This document shows, piece after piece, positions 6,416 to 14,207 of a stretch of DNA of 26,562 bases. The first letter of the stretch is position 1; each line of letters starts with the position of its first letter. The notes under the pieces are model-generated. The model saw only the letters and a program-made list of their open reading frames with translations. It was not told the DNA's origin and did not search any database. This DNA comes from Chloroflexota bacterium (lineage in GTDB: Bacteria; Chloroflexota; Dehalococcoidia; SAR202; UBA11138): the NCBI GenBank assembly GCA_022566975.1, contig JADFHV010000001.1:1-26562 (forward strand), given 5' to 3'. The position numbers and the translations under genes are program-made.

Positions 6416-7124
6416 AAGCTTCCCTCAGCAGGGCGTCTACGGAGAGGTAGTCTTCCGGCGTGTCCACGTCCGCCCACAACATGCCGCCTACATCGCAGGC
6501 CCTGAAGGGAAGACCGCCTTCACCCACAGACCTGACCACGTCCGTGATGGTGACCTGCAGACCCAGCCGGTCCGTCAGCGACTCCATGGTCGTGAAGACG
6601 CCGCTGGTCATCTTGAATACACCGGTGTCGACGGCGTTCCAGACTTGCAGGTCCTTTCCGATGGCCTCAACCCACCCATCATCATCCACCACCACCTTGG
6701 TTGCGTCGCTCATTTGGGAGAGATGGGAGGGTTCGGTGTCCACACACAAGATGGAGCCCTCGTGCTCGTCCAGCAGCAGCGACCCTACTATCTCGGGCGC
6801 GATGGGGTGGTCCCCCATGCACAGCACGAAGGGCTCGTCCTGGACGAAATCCCTGGCGGCATAGACCGACAGCGCGTTGCCCCCTTCGTAGTCCTCGTTG
6901 TATCTGAATGCCAGGTCCGGATACCTCTCTCGTAGAGCCTCCACGACAGTGTCCGCCCGGTATCCCACTACCACCGCGACCTCGGATACTCCGGAGGAGT
7001 AGAGCGCGTCCACGACATAGTAGCCCAGTGGGCGTCCTCCAACCTCCAGCAGGATCTTGGGGGAGCCGAGGGTCAAGGGGCGCAGACGTCCGCCCAACCC
7101 TGCAGCTATGATTACGCCTTTCAT
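6399..7124 (-). CDS. Nucleotidyltransferase, inositol-1-phosphate cytidylyltransferase (IPCT)-like
   Basis: Cytoplasmic NTP-transferase of 241 residues that should activate a sugar or inositol phosphate with a nucleotide. ATG 7124 is fixed by a perfect AAGGAGG (7129-7135) upstream; the frame extends further but without such a site. The N-terminus has AAGLGGRLRPLT and then PKILLEVGG (substrate/NTP loop). Mid-protein motifs are NEDYEGGNALS, MGDHP (metal Asp and His), EPSHLSQMSDATKV, IGKDL, and AVDTGVF; near the end comes LWADVDTPEDY. The MGDH, ATKV, IGKDL and VDTG/DVDT run is, from memory, that of IPCT rather than glucose-1-phosphate thymidylyl- or uridylyltransferases. The next gene overlaps and encodes the CDP-alcohol transferase that would use the CDP-product; these two are commonly fused. 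No inositol-1-phosphate synthase is in view. Confidence 0.85.
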   Translation of the reverse strand: MKGVIIAAGLGGRLRPLTLGSPKILLEVGGRPLGYYVVDALYSSGVSEVAVVVGYRADTVVEALRERYPDLAFRYNEDYEGGNALSVYAARDFVQDEPFVLCMGDHPIAPEIVGSLLLDEHEGSILCVDTEPSHLSQMSDATKVVVDDDGWVEAIGKDLQVWNAVDTGVFKMTSGVFTTMESLTDRLGLQVTITDVVRSVGEGGLPFRACDVGGMLWADVDTPEDYLSVDALLREAYGERV

Positions 7125-7329
7125 GATCCCTCCTTTCTTGGCTTGCTGGCCAGCTCCCACACAGCAGAGCCGCCTGCGGATCGCCGGGTCGGCCAATGGG
7201 TCCCAGATACGAGGACCTAAACTGACTTTGGTCGGTCGGCTCGTCAACGGACGCCTTGGCCGTCACACCACCCTTCGAAAGGGAATCGACAGGAAAGACC
7301 GAGAGTACCGCTCTGACCGTCGAGGGGAC

Positions 7330-7347
7330 CCGCGTCGTCAGACGCGG
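7330..7347. other. GC-rich hairpin in divergent intergenic region
   Basis: CCGCGTC (7330-7336) and GACGCGG (7341-7347) form a perfect 7-bp stem with a 4-base loop. It lies in the 333-base gap between the divergent nucleotidyltransferase (start 7124) and the metallopeptidase-like gene (7458). No T-run follows on either strand, so it is not a terminator; it may be an operator or leader structure. I could not place a convincing promoter in this gap, and the rest holds nothing I can name. Confidence 0.35.
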
Positions 7348-7457
7348 ATAAAGGGAAGCGGACAACTCGGGCGTCGGTCCGAGGCAAGCCGCGACACCCT
7401 TTTATCAGACGCCACGGCCCCTGTCAAATCGACGCCCAATCGGGGAGGAAACGGTAC

Positions 7458-8810
7458 TTGGACGCCTCCACGGCCGAGTTCAACTACAATACGTCCATCG
7501 AAGGGAGCCTCCGTCCGCCGATGAAAACCAGCATGCTCGCTCGACTATCAAGAGTGCTCAGGTGGCCCGTCATGGGGCTGCTCCTCCTCATACTGCTCGT
7601 CTTCAGCAAGGACGCTCTCAAGCTGAACCCGGCGGAGCGGGCGTCGGCGCCGTACTTCTACGACCTCATAGCGTGGGAGGCGGCCAACTTCCCAAGCAAA
7701 TGGGTCCACCGCCTGACGACGCTCTTGCCCTGGGCATCTAACGGCGGCCGAGCCAGGCACGAACAGGTGCATGAGTACTTTCGGATGAGCGAGGAAGTCT
7801 CCAGACTCGACTCCGAGCTTGAAGAGTCGGCCGCGCGCCGGGATGACGGGGCCACGTCAGAGAGCGCGCGTCTGGAGGCGGAGCTGGACGAGCTGGTCTC
7901 CGCCCGGAAGGGACTGCGCGACGACGTAGAGGAGACCCTCGAATCGGTCATTAGCTCCGTCATCAGAGAAGAGGGCTTCGCGTCCTGGGGCGAGCTCGTC
8001 TTCCCGCCTGTAGACGTGCGGCTGACGAACACTCCAAAGCTCCTGGTCACCTCGCCGCGAGACCGGATAAGACGCACCCACGACGTCCTCCTCGAAGCGG
8101 ACATTAAGCTCGAGGACCGTGAGAAGGTCGAGGACGAGCTCCTGAATGAGTCCAACTTGGCGGCGCTGGTGATCGGCCTCGGCGGAGTGGCCACGTACCC
8201 GGCGTCAGTCCCCAACGACCGTAACCTGATATCGACGCTGGAGACCTCCGCCCACGAGTGGCTCCACCACTATTTCTTCTTCAGGTCCCTGGGCCAGAAC
8301 ATCTCCAAGAGCCCCCAGATGCGCACCTTGAACGAGACGATGGCGGACATAGTCGGACGAGAGATCGGGCGCCGCGCCTATCAAAAGCTGGGTGGAGACC
8401 CTGCTCTCTTGCAGACCAACAATCGCCGGGCCGGCGAAGCCGACGAGACTCAGGCGTACGACGAGAGCGGGTTTGACTTCGATACAGAGATGCATCGGAC
8501 TCGGGGGCGGGTGGACGAGCTACTGGCCGACGGCCGGATAGAAGAGGCAGAGGCATACATGGAGGAGCGCAGGCTGGTGTTCGTGGAGAACGGGTTCCCC
8601 ATCCGCAAGTTGAACCAGGCCTACTTCGCTTTCCACGGGACGTACGCCGAGAGCGCCGCCTCCATCAGCCCCATAGCCGACCAGCTTCATGAGCTCAGAG
8701 GGCTCGTGCCCGACCTGTCGACCTTCGTGAGGAAGGTCTCAGGTGTGTCCAGCTACCGGCAGTTCCTGGACAGACTGGAGGAAGCGAGGGCCGAAACCGG
8801 GGGCCGGTGA
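7458..8810 (+). CDS. Membrane-anchored HEXXH metallopeptidase-like protein of unknown family
   Basis: One N-terminal membrane segment (RLSRVLRWPVMG then LLLLILLVF, about residues 30-50) is followed by a long extracytoplasmic region. Residues about 110-170 are charged and heptad-like, a probable coiled coil. His266-Glu267...His270 in SAHEWLHH is an HEXXH zinc motif, and NETMADIVGREIG (Glu293) 23 residues later would supply the third ligand, as in gluzincins. The C-terminal 130 residues are helical with Glu/Arg-rich stretches. I cannot assign a named peptidase family. TTG at 7458 is taken because GGGGAGG (7442-7448) lies 9 bases upstream; ATG at 7521 (MKTSML) would give a tidier signal anchor but has only a distant GGGAG. 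It is divergent from the IPCT-like operon and convergent with the Kelch gene. Activity is predicted only from the motif. Confidence 0.82.
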   Translation: MDASTAEFNYNTSIEGSLRPPMKTSMLARLSRVLRWPVMGLLLLILLVFSKDALKLNPAERASAPYFYDLIAWEAANFPSKWVHRLTTLLPWASNGGRARHEQVHEYFRMSEEVSRLDSELEESAARRDDGATSESARLEAELDELVSARKGLRDDVEETLESVISSVIREEGFASWGELVFPPVDVRLTNTPKLLVTSPRDRIRRTHDVLLEADIKLEDREKVEDELLNESNLAALVIGLGGVATYPASVPNDRNLISTLETSAHEWLHHYFFFRSLGQNISKSPQMRTLNETMADIVGREIGRRAYQKLGGDPALLQTNNRRAGEADETQAYDESGFDFDTEMHRTRGRVDELLADGRIEEAEAYMEERRLVFVENGFPIRKLNQAYFAFHGTYAESAASISPIADQLHELRGLVPDLSTFVRKVSGVSSYRQFLDRLEEARAETGGR

Positions 8811-8832
8811 GCGACGACACGCAGATCGCCAG

Positions 8833-8885
8833 CCCCTAAATGAGGTCCGCCCCTGACGCTTAGACACGGACGGCCCATTTCGGGG
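8833..8885. terminator. Possible hairpin between convergent genes
   Basis: CCCCTAAATG (8833-8842) pairs with CATTTCGGGG (8876-8885) with one mismatch, and GTCCG/CGGAC lie just inside. It lies between the convergent metallopeptidase-like and Kelch genes, where a shared terminator would be expected. There is no clean T-run, so support is weak. A small palindrome CGAACGTTCG follows at 8945-8954. Confidence 0.25.
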
Positions 8886-8962
8886 AATAGTCGAGTGGTC
8901 CTCGCCTGCAGCGGACTTGTTCGAGCAGCTCGACCTCACTGGGTCGAACGTTCGGCGAGGCC

Positions 8963-10201
8963 CTATTCGCTGGGGACGTACACCTCGGACACCTCTGATA
9001 GGAGTCCGATATTGCCCATCCCGCTGACTATCAGCACACTCCCGTCTTCCAGGAGGGTGGCCGTCAGATTGCGGCGCTCACCGGCCATGTCGCCCGCCTC
9101 TATCCAGGTGTCTGTTGGCTGATCGTATATAGCCATCTCGACCACGACACGGCTGGGGCTGGACTGGGTAAAGCCTCCCAGGACCAGTGCCCTCCCGTCC
9201 GCCAGCGCCACCAGCGCGTGCTTGTGCAGGTCCTGCGGCATCTGGGACAGCGTCCAGGTATCCGTGGTGACATCGTACACTTCGGCGGTTGGGAGGAGCG
9301 AGCTCGCGCCGAAGCCGGCGACGACCAGCACCTTGCCGTTTCCAAGGAGCGTCGCCTTATGCTCTATGCGCGGCCCCTCCATGTCGGCGATGGGCGACCA
9401 GGTATCGGTCGCCGGGTCGTATATCTCGGCGGACGGGTGGATCTCGAACTTCGCTCCGCCACCGGCGACCAGCACTCTACCATCGCCCAGCACGGTCGCC
9501 GTATGGGCCCACCTGGCAACGGTCATGCTGGCAACCGGGGACCAGGCGCCGGTTGAAGGGTCATAGACCTCTGCGGTGGAGACATCCACTCGGTCAGACG
9601 ATCGGCCGCCTGCGGCCAGGACCCTGCCGTCGTTTAGCAACACCATCGTGTACACCACCCGGGCCTGGGACATACTGTCTGTGGGTGACCAGGTACCGGT
9701 CGACGGGTCAAACAGCTCTGCCGAGGCGATGGGTGCCCGAGACGTCCCTCCTCCGGCGACCAACACCTTGCCGTCGTTGAGCAATACAGCCCCGTGCTCG
9801 GCCCTGGGCTCATTCATGTCTTCAGTCGCCGTCCAGGTGCCAGTGGCCGGGTCATATATCTCGGCCGACGCCAGGAGATCACCACGCGCCACGCCGCCGG
9901 AGATCAGTACCCTGCCGTCCTGGAGCGGGGTGGCGGTGTGAAGCTCGCGCGGTTGGACTAGGTCGCTGGCCCCGCCGGTGACGGCATCGCCGGCCTGGGT
10001 ACCCGTCTGTTGCGTCACCGGGGCGGCCTTTGCACCGGGCGCTGCCGCCGTCTCCTGACCGGCTTCGTCGCCACCGCCACAGGCCGCAATAAGAGCTGCG
10101 CCCAATAATGGCAGCGCCCAAGCCAGTGCCCTTGTCGTGATCGTATTCCCCCTGAGGGTGGTGTTAAGCGAGTCGTCGCAGCCTGGGGTCGAGGGTGTCA
10201 C
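8963..10201 (-). CDS. Kelch-repeat beta-propeller lipoprotein
   Basis: Exported lipoprotein with a seven-bladed Kelch/galactose-oxidase-like propeller. A hydrophobic segment ends in the lipobox LIAAC followed by GGGDE, so Cys is the predicted lipidation site. An Ala/Thr/Gln linker of about 40 residues comes next. Seven repeats then follow, each with DGxVLxxGG (or close) and mostly AExYDPxTxTW; blade five has NGKVLVVAG. No catalytic residues of galactose oxidase are evident, so a binding role is likelier. The start is unclear: GTG 10201 overlaps the permease gene by 38 bases and gives a long 26-residue n-region with two acids, yet no ATG, GTG or TTG lies nearer the hydrophobic core. AGGGGG sits 6 bases before an ATC that would give a normal signal peptide. 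It ends the ABC transporter operon, so a link with substrate capture is possible. Confidence 0.85.
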   Translation of the reverse strand: MTPSTPGCDDSLNTTLRGNTITTRALAWALPLLGAALIAACGGGDEAGQETAAAPGAKAAPVTQQTGTQAGDAVTGGASDLVQPRELHTATPLQDGRVLISGGVARGDLLASAEIYDPATGTWTATEDMNEPRAEHGAVLLNDGKVLVAGGGTSRAPIASAELFDPSTGTWSPTDSMSQARVVYTMVLLNDGRVLAAGGRSSDRVDVSTAEVYDPSTGAWSPVASMTVARWAHTATVLGDGRVLVAGGGAKFEIHPSAEIYDPATDTWSPIADMEGPRIEHKATLLGNGKVLVVAGFGASSLLPTAEVYDVTTDTWTLSQMPQDLHKHALVALADGRALVLGGFTQSSPSRVVVEMAIYDQPTDTWIEAGDMAGERRNLTATLLEDGSVLIVSGMGNIGLLSEVSEVYVPSE

Positions 10202-11075
10202 GAAGACCGTCTCCTACCAGGTTCGCTCCCAGCACGGTCAGGGACAGGAAGAGCCCAGGGAAGAAGAGTATCCAAACCGCTATCTGATTATACTGCCGTG
10301 CCTGCCCCATGATGTTGCCCCAACTCGGCGTGTCGGCCGGTATGCCGGCGCCGAGGAAGCTCAGTCCGGCCTCGGAGATGATGGCTGAGGCGGTTATGAA
10401 GCTGCCCAGCACCAGGACCGGGGCCACGGTGTTGGGGAATATGTGGCGTACAACGATACGAATGGGCCCCGAGCCGATGGCGCGGGCGGCTGTCACGTAC
10501 TCCTGCTCCCGCAGACTCAGGACGAGTGCCCTCACGAGTCGTGTCGTCCCGGGGACGGACGAGATAGTCAGCGCGATTATCACATTGCGAAGGCTGGGCC
10601 CCAGCAGGGTCATCAGGGCAATGGCCAGCAGAAAGGCCGGTATCGCCATCAGGCCGTCGGCGAACCTCATGATGATCTTGTCCAGGAGCCTGTTATATCC
10701 GGAAATCAGGCCGAAGAAGAGGCCGAGGGTGATCACGCTTATAGACACACCTGCTCCGACCTGTAAGGAGACGCGGCTGCCGAAGAAGACCCGGGAGTAT
10801 ACATCACGGCCCAGGTGGTCTGTGCCAAAAAAGTGGTCAGCCCCGGGGGAGATCAGCCGGTCACGAGGCACCAGGAACTTCGGGTTGCTGGTGCCCAGGA
10901 GCGGGGCAAATATTGCGATGAAGATCATTACCGTTATGACGACGGCTCCGAACGCCATGTTCGGGTTCTTGCGCAGGGCCCTCGCGACCGCTGCCGTGGA
11001 CCTCTGGAACTTGGCCAGGCGCGTCGGTCTGGCGAGAGCAGCGCCCAGGTGTTCGGCCTGCTGCCGTTGGGTCAT
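10164..11075 (-). CDS. ABC transporter permease, DppC/OppC type
   Basis: Inner-membrane permease of a dipeptide/oligopeptide-type ABC importer, 303 residues, normal length. It has the N-terminal OppC-like segment before the first helix (RALRKNPNMAFGAVVITVMIF), a periplasmic loop with DHFFGTDHLGRDVYSR characteristic of DppC/OppC, and several further helices. The EAA coupling loop reads EYVTAARAIGSGPIRIVVRH, which contacts the ATPase. The C-terminus is GDGLRDTLDPRLRR, also family-typical. ATG 11075 overlaps the oppB-type stop by one base (TGATG), so translation is coupled. ATPase subunits (DppD/F) are not in the window. Confidence 0.93.
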   Translation of the reverse strand: MTQRQQAEHLGAALARPTRLAKFQRSTAAVARALRKNPNMAFGAVVITVMIFIAIFAPLLGTSNPKFLVPRDRLISPGADHFFGTDHLGRDVYSRVFFGSRVSLQVGAGVSISVITLGLFFGLISGYNRLLDKIIMRFADGLMAIPAFLLAIALMTLLGPSLRNVIIALTISSVPGTTRLVRALVLSLREQEYVTAARAIGSGPIRIVVRHIFPNTVAPVLVLGSFITASAIISEAGLSFLGAGIPADTPSWGNIMGQARQYNQIAVWILFFPGLFLSLTVLGANLVGDGLRDTLDPRLRRLA

Positions 11076-12016
11076 CAGTAGCGGATCCTGGGGTCGAAAT
11101 ACATGTAGCTCAGGTCGATAATCAGGTTAACGATAACGTATGAGACGGCTATAATCAGCAGGACGCCCTGGATGACCGGGAAGTCTCGGTTCGAGACCGC
11201 ATCCACGATAAGCCGCCCCATGCCGGGGATGGCGAAGACCTGCTCGCTGATCACCAGCCCACCGATCATACCGGCCAGACTCAGGCCGAGGATCGTCATG
11301 ATGGGCACCGAGGCGTTCTTCAGGGCGTGCCGCATCAGCACCACCCGCTCGGTGAGGCCCTTGGACCTGGCCGTCCTGACGTAGTCCTCTTTGAGGATCT
11401 CCAGCATCGTGGAGCGGGTGACCCGTGCCACCAGACCTGCGGATATGAGCCCCACGGCAACGCCCGGCATCGTTATCGACATGAACCACGGCCCGAAGCC
11501 GGCAGATAGGGGTTCATAGCCGAGGGCCGGGAACCATGATAGCTTTACGGCGAAGGTGTAGATCATATTATATTCAAGCCAGAAGACAGGGATGGAGAAG
11601 GCCAGAACCGCGAATATCATGCTTGACCGGTCGATCCAGGTGTTGGCCTTCCATGCCGACACGATCCCCAGAGGGAGGGCGACCGCGACCTGCACTACCA
11701 GGGCGTAGATGCCTATGGAAAGAGTGGGTGCCAGACGCTGACGGATCTGCTTGCCAACGGGATACTTAGAGGCGGGGGAGATGCCCAGGTCGCCCTGGAG
11801 CAGGTTTCCGAGCCAGACAGCGAACTGCTGATAGAGGGGTTTATCGAGGCCCATGTTGTGTCTTATTCTCTCGATGTCGGCCTCGGTGGCGTTGTCACCC
11901 CCCAGGATTGTGGCCGGATCACCGGGAACTACGTGGATAAGGGAGAAAGTCAAAACGGCGACCACCGCCAACACGGGGAAAATCGCCAGGACACGCTGGA
12001 TTACGTAGTCTCTCAC
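11075..12016 (-). CDS. ABC transporter permease, DppB/OppB type
   Basis: Inner-membrane permease partner of the OppC-type protein, 313 residues. It starts MRDYVIQRVLAIFPVL with the first helix, then VVPGDPATILGG and MGLDKPLYQQFAVWL, both hallmarks of DppB/OppB. The EAA loop is EDYVRTARSKGLTERVVLMRH, and it ends in NLIIDLSYMYFDPRIRY. GTG at 12016 is the start; the ribosome site (AGAGG) is weak. It lies 166 bases downstream of the binding-protein stop, across a strong hairpin at 12101-12130, and directly precedes the oppC-type gene. Substrate may be peptides, but this family also carries sugars and other solutes. Confidence 0.93.
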   Translation of the reverse strand: MRDYVIQRVLAIFPVLAVVAVLTFSLIHVVPGDPATILGGDNATEADIERIRHNMGLDKPLYQQFAVWLGNLLQGDLGISPASKYPVGKQIRQRLAPTLSIGIYALVVQVAVALPLGIVSAWKANTWIDRSSMIFAVLAFSIPVFWLEYNMIYTFAVKLSWFPALGYEPLSAGFGPWFMSITMPGVAVGLISAGLVARVTRSTMLEILKEDYVRTARSKGLTERVVLMRHALKNASVPIMTILGLSLAGMIGGLVISEQVFAIPGMGRLIVDAVSNRDFPVIQGVLLIIAVSYVIVNLIIDLSYMYFDPRIRY

Positions 12017-12100
12017 GCCTCTGCCGCTCCTCGCGCGCTCCAGCCCGGAAATCCACCGGCCTGTAATGTATGCCGAATCGGGGCTCAGTTCAACTCCAAA

Positions 12101-12130
12101 CGAGGCCGGCGCGTTGACACGCCGGCCTCG
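12101..12130 (-). terminator. Intra-operon hairpin between binding protein and permeases
   Basis: CGAGGCCGGCG (12101-12111) and CGCCGGCCTCG (12120-12130) make a perfect 11-bp GC stem with an 8-base loop. On the transcribed strand only a short TTT follows. It fits a partial terminator or mRNA-stabilising stem that makes the binding protein more abundant than the permeases, a common arrangement in ABC importer operons. Confidence 0.6.
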
Positions 12131-12182
12131 CTTTCACACACGTCGCTGGACTGTGTGGTGAGGGGCTTGCCTGCCCTTCAGT

Positions 12183-13817
12183 CTACTTGAACCATGACCC
12201 GGTGAGAATGAAGCCTGCATCGGTGGGGACGAACTCGATCTCGTCGCGGAAAGCCATCAGCGACTTCCCATCCCCCAGGTGTATGTATGGCACCTCGTCG
12301 TAGATCAGCAACTGCATCTCATCGATGAGCGCCCTCTGCTCCGTAAGCGTCGGGGCCGCCAGCCAGTCCGCGACCAGCCGGTCCACGTTGGGGTTGAGCC
12401 AGCCGCATGACCACGTCTTGCTGAACGGCTCCAGGCTCAGAGGGTCGAAGGGACCCGTCCGGGTGTGGTACATGTGCCAGCCGCCGCCCGGTGTATTGGA
12501 GTCGGGGTCGATGGGCTTGTCGCAGCCCTGGATCTTCCACTGGATGACCGTCGCCCAGTCGATGTTGGGCCGCCATACATCGGGGTGGAGCTGCTCCAGG
12601 ATCTGCTTGGTGTAAGCGCCGCCGCCGTCCATGTAGTCGATGTCGTTGGCCGCCAGCAGCACTATCTGCCCGGTGTAGTTCTCCTCTGCGAGGGCCTCAT
12701 CCCACAGCTTCTGGGCCGCCTCCAGGTTGGGCGGGGCGAAGTAGATTTCCGTTCCCGCGTTGGTAGCCCAAGGGCCATCACACATGAATACGGAGCCACA
12801 GAGCACCCAGTCGCCGCCATCGCCCAGGGAGGCGATCATCCATGCCTCCATGTCCGCCGCCAGCAACACGGCCATGCGGGCCTTCTTGTTGTTCATGGGC
12901 GGAGCGGTCTTGTTGAAGATCAGGTTGGGCGGCGTCGCAGGCCCGATTACGCGCACGTTGACTTTGGGATCGGCCTCGAGCTGGGGCCGGAAGTCGCCGG
13001 GGACGGAGTTCGCGATGTGGATCTGGCCCGTCTGGAGCCCCGCCGCCTGCGTGGAGGCGTCCGGAATCACCAGCATCTGGATGCGGTCGTAGTAGGCGAT
13101 CGAGGCGCCTCCCCGGCCGTCCTTTGGATCAAGGCGGGGAACGTAGCGGAAGAATCGGTCCATTACCACGCGGTCTCCGGGTATCCACTCGATGAACTTG
13201 TAGGGACCGGAGCCTATGGTCTGCGTCTCGGGGTCTATGCACTCCTCGGGCGGGACCACGCCGGCGATGCTTGCCGGCTGGAGCCAGGCGCCGTTGAACG
13301 CCTGGTAGATCGGCCACAGCCCGAAGGTCTGTCCCATCGACATCTCCCAGGTCATGTCGTCTATTACCGTGTGGACGGGGTTGATGATGTCCCAGACCTG
13401 CTTTGCGATGGCGTGCGTGCTCCCACCCCACCTCACCGTGGAGGCGACGGCGTCCGCAGCGGTAACGGGGGTGCCATCGTGGAAGATAAGCCCCTCCCTA
13501 ACGCTGAAGGTATAGGTCTTCGCATCCGAGGACAGGGACCAGTCACCTACTAGCTGAGGCAGCGCCGCCGACCGGTCATTGTTCCAGGCGAAGAAGGGGT
13601 CATAAACGTGACCCCTGACCCCGCCAGCAAAGGTCGTGTGGCAGGTCAGGTCGACGCTGGGGGGGTTGCTGAACCCGGCCCAGTTCACGGTGCCGCCCGA
13701 CTTGGGCACGGAAGTGACCGGTGCGGGTGTAGATACGGGTGCCGCCATCGGTGCTGTGACGACCATCACCTGTGGAGTCGGCACGGCCTTGAGGGCCTCG
13801 GAGACGAGCTTCTCCAC
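12183..13817 (-). CDS. ABC transporter substrate-binding protein, SBP_bac_5 (OppA/DppA) type, cut off from its signal peptide
   Basis: Ligand-binding domain of a family-5 solute-binding protein, otherwise complete at about 500 residues. It opens with KSGGTVNWAGF, then DPFFAWNNDRSAALPQLVGDW, TYTFSVREGLIFHDGTPVTA (family signature) and GSGPYKFIEWIPGDRV, and ends in PYIHLGDGKSLM and a final strand. The first in-frame start after the TAA is GTG 13817, which lacks a good ribosome site and gives no signal peptide. The residues before it continue, in the same frame across a TAA at 13839-13841, into the lipoprotein leader at 13839-14207. As written, the binding domain would be made in the cytoplasm or not at all. 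Gene order (binding protein, then two permeases) is standard. Whether the stop is real, a sequencing error or suppressed cannot be decided here. Confidence 0.88.
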   Translation of the reverse strand: MEKLVSEALKAVPTPQVMVVTAPMAAPVSTPAPVTSVPKSGGTVNWAGFSNPPSVDLTCHTTFAGGVRGHVYDPFFAWNNDRSAALPQLVGDWSLSSDAKTYTFSVREGLIFHDGTPVTAADAVASTVRWGGSTHAIAKQVWDIINPVHTVIDDMTWEMSMGQTFGLWPIYQAFNGAWLQPASIAGVVPPEECIDPETQTIGSGPYKFIEWIPGDRVVMDRFFRYVPRLDPKDGRGGASIAYYDRIQMLVIPDASTQAAGLQTGQIHIANSVPGDFRPQLEADPKVNVRVIGPATPPNLIFNKTAPPMNNKKARMAVLLAADMEAWMIASLGDGGDWVLCGSVFMCDGPWATNAGTEIYFAPPNLEAAQKLWDEALAEENYTGQIVLLAANDIDYMDGGGAYTKQILEQLHPDVWRPNIDWATVIQWKIQGCDKPIDPDSNTPGGGWHMYHTRTGPFDPLSLEPFSKTWSCGWLNPNVDRLVADWLAAPTLTEQRALIDEMQLLIYDEVPYIHLGDGKSLMAFRDEIEFVPTDAGFILTGSWFK

Positions 13818-13838
13818 CTCAGCGGCAGTAACGCCCGG

Positions 13839-14207
13839 TTATATTGCCGCGGCGGACTCTGAGACCGCCTTCGTGACCAGGGCCTCTATCTCCGCTGCGG
13901 TCGCACCAGGCTGGGCTGAAGCTGCCACGGCCTGCTCTACCATGGCCCTTATCTCTGCGGGGGTGGCGGTTTCAGGGGCGCCCGCTGCAACCGCAACCTC
14001 CACCAGCCGCTGTATCTCCGCGGCCGATACCTGCTCCGTTGCGGCCTGCTGGACCGCCTGCTGAACGACCCTGGCAAGCTCCGCAGTGTCGATCGCAGGG
14101 GCAGGTGCCGGGGCAGCCTCATCGTCGTCGCCACCGCAAGCAATGGCAACAGAAAGCACCATTATCGCAATCAGACCCACTAGGGCTTTAAGTCCGGCCG
14201 ACGTCAT
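13839..14207 (-). CDS. Lipoprotein leader and repeat linker of the binding protein, ended by in-frame TAA
   Basis: N-terminal piece of the adjacent substrate-binding protein. ATG 14207 has an ideal AGGAGG 6 bases upstream; a TTG at 14213 is the alternative. The signal peptide runs through VGLIAIMVLSVAIAC, with the lipobox Cys followed by GGDDDE. Then come degenerate repeats of the form (S/T/P)AEIxxLVxxAV: VSAAEIQRLVEVAV, TPAEIRAMVEQAV, TAAEIEALVTKAV. After the last, SESAAAI is followed by TAA, and the same frame continues PGVTAAEVEKLVSEAL, which is the next repeat. The stop stands where the preceding copy has Gln (AQPGATAAEIE). As it stands, the cell would export a short, lipid-anchored helical peptide without a binding domain. 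Confidence 0.8.
   Translation of the reverse strand: MTSAGLKALVGLIAIMVLSVAIACGGDDDEAAPAPAPAIDTAELARVVQQAVQQAATEQVSAAEIQRLVEVAVAAGAPETATPAEIRAMVEQAVAASAQPGATAAEIEALVTKAVSESAAAI

Noticed and set aside
7125..7300. TTGACG on the minus strand as a promoter for the IPCT-like operon
   Set aside because: No acceptable -10 lies 16-18 bases downstream of it.
12465..13553. Long open frame (362 codons) on the plus strand
   Set aside because: It lies wholly antisense to the binding-protein gene, which has clear family motifs; its own product is His/Val/Asp-rich with no recognisable domain. It is a shadow of GC-rich codon bias.
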